Below are positions 44,590-53,179 of a stretch of 64,000 bases of DNA, piece after piece. Numbering within the stretch: position 1 is the stretch's first letter; each line of letters starts with the position of its first letter. The stretch is taken from assembly GCF_011302055.1 (NCBI RefSeq), contig NZ_CP049871.1, positions 1,508,501 to 1,572,500 of the forward strand, in the 5' to 3' direction. The position numbers and the translations under genes were made by a program. The notes beneath the pieces were generated by a model, which searched no databases, was not told where the DNA came from, and saw only the letters and a list, made by a program, of their open reading frames with translations. The DNA comes from Sphingomonas sinipercae. Its GTDB lineage: Bacteria > Pseudomonadota > Alphaproteobacteria > Sphingomonadales > Sphingomonadaceae.

Positions 44590-46635
44590 TCAGAACCCCA
44601 CCAGCCGGTCGATCTCGGCGCGGATGCGCTCGACCGACGGCACTGCCCATTCCAGCAATTTCGGATGATGCGGGCTTGGAATGTCCGGCATCGTCACCCG
44701 CGCGACCGGCGCGTCCAGGTCGAGGAACGCCTCGTCCGCGACAACGGCGGCGATCTCCGCGCCGAAGCCGCCGGTGCGCAGGTCTTCGTGGACGATCAGG
44801 CAGCGGCGGGTGCGGCGGACACTTTCAAGGACCATCTCGCGATCCCACGGCATCAGCGTCCGCAAGTCGATGACGTCGGCTTCGATCCCCTCCGCCGCGG
44901 CCTCGCAGCGCGGCACCATCGCACCCCAGGTGACGATGGTGATCCTGCCGCCCTCGCGTGTCTTCTTCGCACGGCCGAATTCCAGGACGTACTCGTCGCC
45001 CGGCCATGGCCGCCGGGCCCAGCTGTCGTCCAGCATCGCCCGATGTTCGAAGAAAATCACCGGATCGTTGCCGCGCAGGCTGCTGCGCAGCAGGCCGACC
45101 GCATCCTCCGCGTTGGACGGCACTGCAACCTTCCAGCCCGGGTTGTGGACGAATTCGACCTCGTTGGTCATGCTGTGCCACGGGTCGCCGCACTTGAAGA
45201 AACCGCCCGGCACCCGCAACACCATCGGGGCCGCGAAGCGGTTGTTGGTGCGCCAGCGCATCGTCCCGCAATCGTGGATCTGCTCGGTCGCCGGCTCCGC
45301 ATATTTGCGGAACTGGATTTCCGGTACCGGCATCAGCCCGGCCAGCGCCATCCCGACCGCACGGCCGACAATGCCCTCCTCGTTCAACGAGGTGTCGAAC
45401 ACCCGCTCCAGGCCGAATTTCGCCTGAAGGCCAAGCGTCACCGCGTGGACGCCGCCCTTGGGCCCGACGTCCTCCCCGAACACCAGGACCTTGGGGTTGG
45501 CTTCAATCTCCTGCTCCAAAGTCTTGCGGATGGCCGTGACCATGTTGATCCGCTGGCCTTCGGGGCGAGGCTCGCTGCTGCTGTTGTCGACGGCGAGGCC
45601 GGCGCCGCCACCGACCGCCTGCATCTGCCCGTCGAAAAAGACATGGTCGGTGACATCGGCCGGATTTGAAACGCCCCTAACCTGCGCTTCGGCGACGGCA
45701 GCCGCGACTTCGGCCGCGACCTCGCGCTCGATCTCGCTCCAGTCGCGGTCCGACAGGCCCGAATGCGCCTTCAGCTTCGGCAAGGGATCGCGCGACCATT
45801 CCGACGCAATCTCTTCCTCGCTCTTGTAGGTTTGGGTGTCCTGCGCGCTATGCCCCTCCAGCCGCGGCACGGTCAGCCGGAGCAGCGCCGGCGCCCGTTG
45901 CTCGCGAACGAAGCGGACCGCGTCCTCGATCAACTGTCCCGCCTGGTCTGGCTCGGTACCGTCACCGTTGAAGATGGTCAGGCCGCGGAAGCTGGCCAGG
46001 TTGGCGGCGATGTCCTTGCCCGGAGTTTGATATTCCGAAGGCACGGAGATGCCGTAGCCATTGTCCTCGATATAGATGAGCAGCGGCAGTTGCTGGGTCG
46101 TTGCAATCGTCAGCGCCGACCAGAAGCCGCCGGTGGCGCAGCTTGCGTCGCCCCCAAGCACCAGTGCGATCGCATCGTCCGGGCCTTCACCCAGGACCTT
46201 GTTCTTGTAAGCGATGGCCTGCGCCCAGCCGGCCGCCGGCGTATATTGCGCGCCGACGCCGCCGCACATGGGTAAGGCGTGCGCGCCGCCTGGGTTTGGA
46301 TAGTTGAACACGACGCCGATATCGCGGCCGTTCGAATAGCCGCCGGCCAGCCCCATGCCCGACCCGAGCGCCTCGACCAGCTGCACGCCCAGGGCCAGCA
46401 GCAGCGGCCGCGAACGGTAATAGCCGCAGGCCGCGTCGCCATCCTTCAGGTGCAGGCCCAGCATGACCTGGGCCATGTCGTGGCCGCGCGCCGAGAATTG
46501 ATACAGGACCTTCTTTTCCGGAACGAGCTCCTGCTCCTCGATCCGGTCCATTTCGCGGCTGGTCAGGACAAGCCGCACGATGCGCCGCCAATCGACCGCC
46601 GTTCCGGTCAGTCGGGCGGCGTCGGCCTCAGCCAT
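44590..46635 (-). CDS. 2-oxoacid dehydrogenase E1, fused alpha and beta subunits
   Basis: This 681-residue protein joins E1-alpha (about 1-320) and E1-beta (about 350-681) in one chain. The thiamine diphosphate site spans GGDASCATGGF to EDNGYG at residues 161-194, with an Ala in place of the usual Gly of the GDG motif. The beta half has FGEDVGPKGGVHAVTLGL and WGAMVPR. The family (branched-chain 2-oxoacid dehydrogenase) decarboxylates keto acids. The ATG overlaps the end of the aminotransferase gene by 8 bases, and this plus the paa neighbours suggests arylpyruvates as a possible substrate. Confidence 0.9.
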   Translation of the reverse strand: MAEADAARLTGTAVDWRRIVRLVLTSREMDRIEEQELVPEKKVLYQFSARGHDMAQVMLGLHLKDGDAACGYYRSRPLLLALGVQLVEALGSGMGLAGGYSNGRDIGVVFNYPNPGGAHALPMCGGVGAQYTPAAGWAQAIAYKNKVLGEGPDDAIALVLGGDASCATGGFWSALTIATTQQLPLLIYIEDNGYGISVPSEYQTPGKDIAANLASFRGLTIFNGDGTEPDQAGQLIEDAVRFVREQRAPALLRLTVPRLEGHSAQDTQTYKSEEEIASEWSRDPLPKLKAHSGLSDRDWSEIEREVAAEVAAAVAEAQVRGVSNPADVTDHVFFDGQMQAVGGGAGLAVDNSSSEPRPEGQRINMVTAIRKTLEQEIEANPKVLVFGEDVGPKGGVHAVTLGLQAKFGLERVFDTSLNEEGIVGRAVGMALAGLMPVPEIQFRKYAEPATEQIHDCGTMRWRTNNRFAAPMVLRVPGGFFKCGDPWHSMTNEVEFVHNPGWKVAVPSNAEDAVGLLRSSLRGNDPVIFFEHRAMLDDSWARRPWPGDEYVLEFGRAKKTREGGRITIVTWGAMVPRCEAAAEGIEADVIDLRTLMPWDREMVLESVRRTRRCLIVHEDLRTGGFGAEIAAVVADEAFLDLDAPVARVTMPDIPSPHHPKLLEWAVPSVERIRAEIDRLVGF

Positions 46636-47827
46636 TCATCGCCTCCACGACGGCGGCAATAAAAGTGTCGACCTGATCGTCGGACATGCCGACGACATTG
46701 AAGCGTCCGCTGTCTGCCATGTAGATCGCTTTGTCCTCGCGCAGCTTGAGCACCTGCCCGGTCGACAGCGGCAGCATCGAGAACATGCCGAATTGCCGGC
46801 CGATAAAGGCCAGCCGGGGATCGGCCGCGGCAATCTTCGTCCGCACCGAATTGATCCGGTCGCGCATCGCCGCAAGCTCGACCAGCCAGCGCTCGCGCAA
46901 GCCTGAGTCGTCGAGGATGATCCGTACCGCCGCGGCACCGTGATCGGGCGGCATCGACCACATTTCACGGGCAAGCTGGAAAACATGTCCCATGGCGGTT
47001 GCCGTCGTATCCGCGCTTGCCGTCTTCACCCACAGCGAACCGACACGATCGCGATACACGCTGAAGTTCTTGTCGCAGCTTTGCGCAACGATGACTTCGT
47101 CGCAGGTCGACAACATCAGCCGCACGCCGAACGCGTCTTCGTCGAGCCCGCGGCCGAAGCCCTGGTACGCAATGTCGATCAGCGGGATCAGGCCGCGCTC
47201 GGCGACGATTGCGACCACCCGCCGCCACTGGTCTTCATCCAGATCGGCGCCGGTCGGGTTGTGACAGCAGCCGTGAAGCAGGGCGACATCGCCGGGCTCG
47301 GCCCGCGAGAGCGCGTCCGCCATCGCGTCGAACCGGATCGAGCCCTGGCCCCGCTCGTAATAAGGATATTCGACGATCTCGAGATCAACGCCGCGAATGA
47401 TCGGCGGATGGTTGGGCCAGGTCGGGGTGCCGACCAGCACGCGCGCCTTCGGATTGGCGTTTGCAATCAGTTCGAAGCCCAGCCGAAGCGCGCCGCAGCC
47501 GCCGGGCGTCTGCACCCCCGCGATCCGGTCGTCGTCGGCATGTTCGCCAAGCAGGACGGGGCGCAGAAGCTCGGCGAACCTCTTGTCGCCGGCGCTGCCG
47601 AGATACGCCTTGGTCTCCTGTGTTTCGAGGAGCCTGCGCTCGGCTTCCTTCATCACCTTCAGGATGGGCGTATTGCCTTGCCCGTCGCGGAACACGCCGA
47701 CGCCGACGTCGATCTTCTCCGGCCGCGGATCGGCATTGCACAGCGCGATCAGTTGCAGCAGCGAATCGCTGGCGACAGGCTGGAGATCGGCGAGGCTTCT
47801 CGCCATTTCATCGGTGCGGGTCAGCAT
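46628..47827 (-). CDS. tyrB: Aromatic/aspartate aminotransferase
   Basis: This 399-residue class I PLP aminotransferase resembles TyrB/AspC, with GGCGALRLGFELIA, the CCHNPTGADLDEDQW segment, and the PLP lysine in AQSCDKNFSVYRDRVG. It should interconvert aromatic amino acids and their keto acids, or aspartate and oxaloacetate. Starts at 47827 and 47806 (MARSL) are both possible. Its end overlaps the E1 gene by 8 bases; paaE lies 38 bases upstream on the same strand. Confidence 0.9.
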   Translation of the reverse strand: MLTRTDEMARSLADLQPVASDSLLQLIALCNADPRPEKIDVGVGVFRDGQGNTPILKVMKEAERRLLETQETKAYLGSAGDKRFAELLRPVLLGEHADDDRIAGVQTPGGCGALRLGFELIANANPKARVLVGTPTWPNHPPIIRGVDLEIVEYPYYERGQGSIRFDAMADALSRAEPGDVALLHGCCHNPTGADLDEDQWRRVVAIVAERGLIPLIDIAYQGFGRGLDEDAFGVRLMLSTCDEVIVAQSCDKNFSVYRDRVGSLWVKTASADTTATAMGHVFQLAREMWSMPPDHGAAAVRIILDDSGLRERWLVELAAMRDRINSVRTKIAAADPRLAFIGRQFGMFSMLPLSTGQVLKLREDKAIYMADSGRFNVVGMSDDQVDTFIAAVVEAMNG

Positions 47828-47865
47828 TCGGGCGGCTTAGCGCAAAGCTCTAGCGGCGCAAAATG

Positions 47866-48939
47866 CTAGGCGTCGTAATCGATCGAGACGCCCTCGCCCG
47901 CCGGCACCGACTGGCAGGTCAGGACGTAGCCGGCGGCCACTTCCTCGTCGGTGAGCCCGTAGCGTGCGGCCATCTCGACCTTGCCGCCGGTAACCTTCGC
48001 TCGGCAGGTCGCGCAGACGCCCGCCTTGCAGGCGAACGGCGCGGGCAGGCCGGAGGCTCGGGCGCTGTCGAGGATGTTGGCTTGCGAAAACTGTACGCGC
48101 CGGGTGCGGCCGTCCAGCGTGACCGACATTTCGATCCCCGCCGCCTTGCTTTGCAGCTCGGCCATTTCCCGGGCCAGCGATTCCGGCGGGCGGTCTGCCG
48201 TGAAGCGCTCGATGTGGATTCGCTCGCGGGCGATTCCGCGGTCGACCAAGGCGCTTTCCGCCGAATCCATCATCGGCCCGGGGCCGCAGATGAACCAGCC
48301 GTCGACGCTGGCCGGGTCGCCGATCAGCAGTTCGATCGCTTCATCGCAACGGGCGCGGTCGAGCATGCCGTTGAACAAGTCGAAATCCCCTTCTTCCTCC
48401 GCCAGGAAGTGAAAGATTTCGAGCCGTCCAAGATAGCGATCCTTGAGGTCGGCAAGCGCGTCGAGAAAGATGATCGAAGCGCTGTCGCGATTTCCGTACA
48501 ACAGGGTGAACCGGCTGTCGGGCTCCTCGGCCAGGGTCGTGCGCAACAGCGACATGACGGGCGTGATCCCGGAACCCCCGGCAATACCGACCAGATGGCG
48601 CTTCCGACCCGCATCGAAATCGGTCGTGAAGCTGCCGTGCGGAGTCATGACGTCCAGCGTGTCGCCCGCGCGCAAATTGTCGCCGATCCAGTTCGAAAAT
48701 AGGCCGCCGGCGATCCGCTTGACCGTAACTTTCCAGTCCTGCTCGTGCGGCGCGGTGCAAAGGGAGTAGTTCCGGCGAACGTCCTCGCCGCCGATGTCGG
48801 CCCGCAACGTCAGATGCTGGCCGGCCGAGAAGGCGAAAGCACCGCGAAGTTCGGGCGGGATTTCGAAGCGGATGGAATTGGCTTCCGCGGTCTCCGCAAT
48901 CACTTCCGCGACACGAAGCGAATGAAACTGGTTGCTCAT
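47866..48939 (-). CDS. paaE: Phenylacetyl-CoA epoxidase reductase PaaE
   Basis: This 357-residue NAD(P)H reductase passes electrons to the epoxidase. An FAD-binding ferredoxin-reductase domain (RRNYSLCTAP, NAD-binding GIAGGSGITPVMSL) is followed by a 2Fe-2S ferredoxin domain whose cysteines appear as CKAGVCATCRAKV and a later CQS. It starts 2 bases after the paaC stop. paaD, usually found at this position, is absent. Confidence 0.94.
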   Translation of the reverse strand: MSNQFHSLRVAEVIAETAEANSIRFEIPPELRGAFAFSAGQHLTLRADIGGEDVRRNYSLCTAPHEQDWKVTVKRIAGGLFSNWIGDNLRAGDTLDVMTPHGSFTTDFDAGRKRHLVGIAGGSGITPVMSLLRTTLAEEPDSRFTLLYGNRDSASIIFLDALADLKDRYLGRLEIFHFLAEEEGDFDLFNGMLDRARCDEAIELLIGDPASVDGWFICGPGPMMDSAESALVDRGIARERIHIERFTADRPPESLAREMAELQSKAAGIEMSVTLDGRTRRVQFSQANILDSARASGLPAPFACKAGVCATCRAKVTGGKVEMAARYGLTDEEVAAGYVLTCQSVPAGEGVSIDYDA

Positions 48940-48941
48940 GC

Positions 48942-49787
48942 TTACCAGGTCGCGTCGGGGTAGGTGCGCTGAAGAAACTGCATCGGCGCAAGCAAGTGCC
49001 CGAGATGCTCGCTGTGGTGGCCGCGCCGGCCGCCGAGGATCGGGCGCTGGTCGGCTGGAACTTCAAGCCGGGCATCGGCAAGCACCTTGCCGATCGCTTC
49101 GCGATAGGCGCCTTCGAACGCTTTGGGGTCGACCGCGACGCCGCGTTCGATCAGTCGGCTGAGCGTGTCGTCGACCTCGAACAGTTCGGGGACGAAGCGC
49201 CAGCACCAGTCGAGCCCGGCTGCCATTCGTCGCGCGCTCTCCTCGGTCCCGTCGCCAAGCCGAACCGCCCATTCCGACGCGAGTTCGCGGTGGTAAGCGA
49301 CTTCCTTGACCGACTTGGCCGCGAACTCGCTAACGAACCGGTCCGACGAACCGCACAGCCCTTGCAGCAGCATATGCTGCCAGGTCGAATAGAGAAGTTG
49401 CCGGGCGATGGTCTGCGCGAAGTCGCCGTTCGGCTGCTCGACGAGCAGGCAATTCTTGAAATCGAGCACGTCACGATGAAACGCCAGGGCATCGCCGTCG
49501 CGCCCCTTGCCTTCGCACGTTCCGGCTTCGTTGAGCGCCAGCGTCGCCTGCCCGACCAGGTCGAGCGCGAGGTTGGCGAGGCTGAGGTCGACTTCGAGCG
49601 CGGGCGCGTGGCCGCACCATTCGCTCAGCCGCTGGCCGAGGATCAGCGCATCGTCGCCCAGCCGCAGGAGATAGTCGAAGCGCGCGGACTGGTGCTGGTC
49701 GAGGTCGGGCTGGTCGAACGCGCCGTGCGGGCGCGCGCGCTCCGCCACAGCCTCGTCCTCGGGCCGGATCGGCGGCAGTGACGGCAT
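48942..49787 (-). CDS. paaC: Phenylacetyl-CoA epoxidase subunit PaaC
   Basis: This 281-residue helical ferritin-like subunit is the structural partner of catalytic PaaA in the ring-epoxidising complex. Family segments are YLLRLGDDALILGQRLSEWCG, LDLVGQA, LLYSTWQHMLLQGLCGSS and KSVKEVAYHRELASEW. The ATG shares one base with the paaB stop. Confidence 0.94.
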   Translation of the reverse strand: MPSLPPIRPEDEAVAERARPHGAFDQPDLDQHQSARFDYLLRLGDDALILGQRLSEWCGHAPALEVDLSLANLALDLVGQATLALNEAGTCEGKGRDGDALAFHRDVLDFKNCLLVEQPNGDFAQTIARQLLYSTWQHMLLQGLCGSSDRFVSEFAAKSVKEVAYHRELASEWAVRLGDGTEESARRMAAGLDWCWRFVPELFEVDDTLSRLIERGVAVDPKAFEGAYREAIGKVLADARLEVPADQRPILGGRRGHHSEHLGHLLAPMQFLQRTYPDATW

Positions 49788-50071
49788 CAGATGTGCTTAA
49801 CCTCGTCCGGGATCTCGTAAAAGGTCGGGTGGCGGTAGATCTTGTCGGCGGCGGGTTCGAACAATTCGCCGGCCTCGTCAGGGTCGGATGCGACGATCTC
49901 GGCCGACGGCACGATCCACAGGCTCACCCCTTCCATGCGCCGCGTGTAGGTGTCGCGCGCGTGCCGGAGCGCGAGCTGCGCGTCAGGAGCATGAACGCTG
50001 CCAACGTGACGATGCGAAAGGCCACCCTTGCTGCGGACGAAGACCTCCCAGAGCGGCCAGTCGCCACTCAC
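49787..50071 (-). CDS. paaB: Phenylacetyl-CoA epoxidase subunit PaaB
   Basis: This 94-residue subunit bridges PaaA-PaaC heterodimers in the epoxidase. It is recognised from [26 protein letters not shown] and [11 protein letters not shown]. It overlaps the paaA stop by 4 bases (ATGA), and paaC begins in its stop codon, so translation of paaA, B and C is coupled. Confidence 0.95.
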   Translation of the reverse strand: MSGDWPLWEVFVRSKGGLSHRHVGSVHAPDAQLALRHARDTYTRRMEGVSLWIVPSAEIVASDPDEAGELFEPAADKIYRHPTFYEIPDEVKHI

Positions 50072-51048
50072 GCAGCCTTCCTTTCGCGGCGCTTGGCTTC
50101 ATGGGCATCGGCCGCTTCGCGGACCCAGGAGCCCTCCTCCCAGGCATCACGGCGCGCCTTCATCCGCTCCTTGGCGACCGGGCCTTCGCCCTTCACCACC
50201 GCGTAAAACTCGTCCCAGTCGATTTCGCCATAGTCGTAGGCCTGCTTGCCCTCGTTCCACTTCAGGTCGGGATCGGGGATCGTCAGGTTTAGGAACTCCG
50301 CCTGGGGCACAGTGATGTCGACGAACTTCTGGCGAAGCTCGTCATTGGTTTCGCGCTTGATCCGCCAACGCATCGACTGCTCGGTGTTGGGGCTGTTCTC
50401 GTCCGGCGGACCGAACATCATCAGCGACGGCCACCACCAGCGGTTGAGCGCATCCTGCGCCATGCGCTTCTGCTCGGCCGTGCCGTTGGCGAGCGCGATC
50501 ATGATCTCGTAGCCCTGGCGCTGGTGGAAGCTTTCTTCCTTGCACACGCGAACCATCGCGCGGGCGTACGGACCGTAACTGGTCCGCTGCAGCGGCACCT
50601 GGTTCATGATCGCGGCGCCGTCGACCAGCCAGCCGATCGCGCCGATGTCGGCCCAGGTCAGCGTCGGATAGTTGAAGATCGTGCTGTACTTGGCCTTGCC
50701 GTCAAGCAGCGCCTCGGTCAGCGCGTCGCGGCTGACACCCAGCGTTTCCGCCGCGCAGTAAAGGTAAAGCCCGTGACCGGCTTCGTCCTGAACCTTGGCC
50801 AGCAGGATCGCCTTGCGGCGCAACGTCGGCGCCCGGCCGATCCAATTGCCTTCCGGCAGCATGCCGACGATTTCGCTATGCGCATGCTGCGAAATCTGCC
50901 GCGTCAGCGTTCGCCGATAGGCCTCCGGCATCCAGTCCTTCGGCTCGATGAACTCATCGGCCGCAACCCGCGCCTCGAAGGCCGCGACCAGCTTGGGATC
51001 CTCGAGCGACTGGATAGTAGTGCTCTTCTGCAATTCGGTTGTGTACAT
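50068..51048 (-). CDS. paaA: Phenylacetyl-CoA epoxidase catalytic subunit PaaA
   Basis: This 326-residue diiron subunit inserts oxygen into the aromatic ring of phenylacetyl-CoA. It carries the iron-binding ExxH pattern in [13 protein letters not shown] and [11 protein letters not shown], plus the start [21 protein letters not shown]. It is the first gene of a compact minus-strand run paaA-B-C-E that continues into the aminotransferase and dehydrogenase. The 142 bases to the next divergent gene probably contain its promoter, but I see no regulator site I can name. Confidence 0.96.
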   Translation of the reverse strand: MYTTELQKSTTIQSLEDPKLVAAFEARVAADEFIEPKDWMPEAYRRTLTRQISQHAHSEIVGMLPEGNWIGRAPTLRRKAILLAKVQDEAGHGLYLYCAAETLGVSRDALTEALLDGKAKYSTIFNYPTLTWADIGAIGWLVDGAAIMNQVPLQRTSYGPYARAMVRVCKEESFHQRQGYEIMIALANGTAEQKRMAQDALNRWWWPSLMMFGPPDENSPNTEQSMRWRIKRETNDELRQKFVDITVPQAEFLNLTIPDPDLKWNEGKQAYDYGEIDWDEFYAVVKGEGPVAKERMKARRDAWEEGSWVREAADAHEAKRRERKAA

Positions 51049-51190
51049 AACCCTGATGTAGTCCCTGCGGTCGCGCCAGACAATTCAAGCGGTGCTGGGC
51101 GATAAACGCTTGAAACTGCTGGCAGGTTCGCGGTCGTTTCGGCGACAGGTATCTGCTTGTGCAACGCGACTTCGCTGCTACGAGCGGTCG

Positions 51191-52276
51191 ATGCTCGCTC
51201 ATCCGCACCCCCGCCAGGACGACCGCCTCGAATCGCTCCGGGCGTACGGGATCCTCGATACCCCGCAGGAAAAGGAGTTCGACGACATCGTCGCGCTGGT
51301 CGCGGCGATTTGCGAAGTGCCGGTGGCGGTGATCAATTTTATCGACCGCGACCGGCAGTGGTTCAAGGCCGAGGTCGGGTTGGGCGTGCGTTCGACCCCG
51401 CTCGAAACCAGCCTGTGCAGCCACGTCATCCTCGAACATGATTTCGTGGAAATCCCGGATACGCTCGCCGACCCCCGGATGTGCGACAATCCACTTTGCA
51501 CGGCCGACCAGGGTTTCCGCTTCTACGCCGGCGCGTTGCTGGTCGGCCGCGAGGGGCTGCCGCTGGGCACGCTGTGCGTTCTCGACACGCGTCCGCGCAT
51601 TCTGACCGATGTGCAGCGCGAAACGCTCCGGGTCGTTGCAGCCCGGGTGATGAGCGAGCTCGACCTTCGGCTTGCCCTGCGCGAGCAGGATGTCCTGCGC
51701 CGCGAAATCGACCACCGGGTGAAAAACTCCTTGGCTTCGGTCGCGGCGATCGTTGAGCTGCAGAAAATGCGTTCGCCTTCGACCGAAGTGCAGTCGGCGC
51801 TCAACCAAGTGCTTGCCCGGCTTGGAGCGCTCGAAGCGCTTCATGAGGAATTGCACCAGGAAGGGACGGACCGCCTCGTCTCGCTGCAACGGCTGGTCGA
51901 TCGTGCAGTCGCCAAGCTTTCGCCGCTGCTGCGCGACAACATCGCGTTCGACGTAACCATCGATCCGGTCGAGATCGCATCCGATGAAGCCAACGCGGTT
52001 GCGCTGGTGATCAACGAATTCGCCACCAATTCCGCCAAGCATGCTTTTGGTAGCGACGAAGGCGGCACTATCACCATCATAGGCGGCCCAAGCGGGCGCT
52101 CGTTCAAGCTCATGTGCAGCGACGACGGCTCGGGCGATGACGCGGCGGTCGGCAGGATTGGCGCCAGCCGCGGACTCGGCGCACGGGTGATCGAAACCCT
52201 CGCCCGGTCGATCGGCGCGCAAGCCCGCTGGTCGTCCAACGGCAACGGCATCCGCCTGGAGATCGACAAGGGGTAA
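51191..52276 (+). CDS. GAF-domain sensor histidine kinase, HWE/HisKA_2 type
   Basis: This 361-residue soluble kinase has an N-terminal GAF domain (about 15-160, with VAVINFIDRDRQWFKA and TSLCSHVI), then a HisKA_2/HWE dimerisation domain with the phosphorylated His175 in REIDHRVKNSLASV, and an ATPase domain with VINEFATNSAKHAF. Homology starts at ATG 51191; the frame is open from 51092. It is divergent from paaA and 2 bases ahead of paaG. The signal is unknown. Confidence 0.87.
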   Translation: MLAHPHPRQDDRLESLRAYGILDTPQEKEFDDIVALVAAICEVPVAVINFIDRDRQWFKAEVGLGVRSTPLETSLCSHVILEHDFVEIPDTLADPRMCDNPLCTADQGFRFYAGALLVGREGLPLGTLCVLDTRPRILTDVQRETLRVVAARVMSELDLRLALREQDVLRREIDHRVKNSLASVAAIVELQKMRSPSTEVQSALNQVLARLGALEALHEELHQEGTDRLVSLQRLVDRAVAKLSPLLRDNIAFDVTIDPVEIASDEANAVALVINEFATNSAKHAFGSDEGGTITIIGGPSGRSFKLMCSDDGSGDDAAVGRIGASRGLGARVIETLARSIGAQARWSSNGNGIRLEIDKG

Positions 52277-52278
52277 TC

Positions 52279-53064
52279 ATGGACGAACCCGCCATCCTTA
52301 TCGACAACGCGGACGGAATTGCGCGGATCACGCTCAACCGCCCGGCCAGCCTCAACAGCTTCACCGCGGCCATGCATCGGGAACTGCGCGAAGCCCTGGA
52401 CAACATTGCGGACGACTGCCGGGTCATCATCCTCACCGGCGCCGGGCGCGCTTTCTGTGCCGGGCAGGATTTGGGCGAACGATCGGTCGCCGCGGGATCG
52501 TCCCCGGTCGACCTTGGCGAGACCGTCGACGCGTGCTGGAATCCGCTCATCCGGCGGTTGGCGGCGATGAAGCAGCCGGTGATCGCGCGCGTCAACGGCG
52601 TCGCCGCCGGCGCCGGGGTCAGCATCGCCCTCGCTTGCGATATCGTCGTGGCTGCGAAGGCGGCGAAGTTTGTGCAGAGCTTTTCCGCCATCGGGCTGGT
52701 CCCGGACAGCGGCGGCAGCTGGATCCTCCCGCGGCTCGTGGGACAGGCACGCGCGCTTGGCCTCGCTTTGACCGGCGAACCGCTTCCCGCTCAGCAGGCG
52801 GCGGATTGGGGGCTGATCTGGAAATGCGTCGATGACGAGCAACTGGATGTGGAGGTCAATGCCCTTGCCACTCGGCTCGCGGCGCTACCGCCGCTTGGAC
52901 TGTCCGCGACGAAAGCGCTGATCCGGTCCACGTGGGGCCGCACTCTCGATCAGGAATTGGACGTTGAGCGGGATGAAATGCGCCGGCTCGGTTTCACCGA
53001 CGATTATCGCGAAGGCGTCGCCGCGTTCATCGAGAAACGCAAGCCTCGCTTCACGGGCAGCTAG
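52279..53064 (+). CDS. paaG: Oxepin-forming isomerase PaaG (enoyl-CoA hydratase family)
   Basis: This 261-residue crotonase-family protein converts ring-epoxidised phenylacetyl-CoA to oxepin-CoA. It has the crotonase oxyanion loops AFCAGQDLGER and NGVAAGAGVSIALACDIVVAA, with the PaaG-like FSAIGLVPDSGGSWILPRLVG. The gene starts 2 bases after the GAF-kinase stop, so the two are co-transcribed. It belongs functionally to the paaABCE genes on the other strand. Confidence 0.9.
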   Translation: MDEPAILIDNADGIARITLNRPASLNSFTAAMHRELREALDNIADDCRVIILTGAGRAFCAGQDLGERSVAAGSSPVDLGETVDACWNPLIRRLAAMKQPVIARVNGVAAGAGVSIALACDIVVAAKAAKFVQSFSAIGLVPDSGGSWILPRLVGQARALGLALTGEPLPAQQAADWGLIWKCVDDEQLDVEVNALATRLAALPPLGLSATKALIRSTWGRTLDQELDVERDEMRRLGFTDDYREGVAAFIEKRKPRFTGS

Positions 53065-53179
53065 GTCGGCAAGATATCTTTGGCCGCTTGCAACCGTCAC
53101 CAAAGGTCGGCGTTGCGTCACCAATAATTTTGCAATTAACACGAACGGATGGCCGCTGCGCGGCTACAGAGACGAGACG

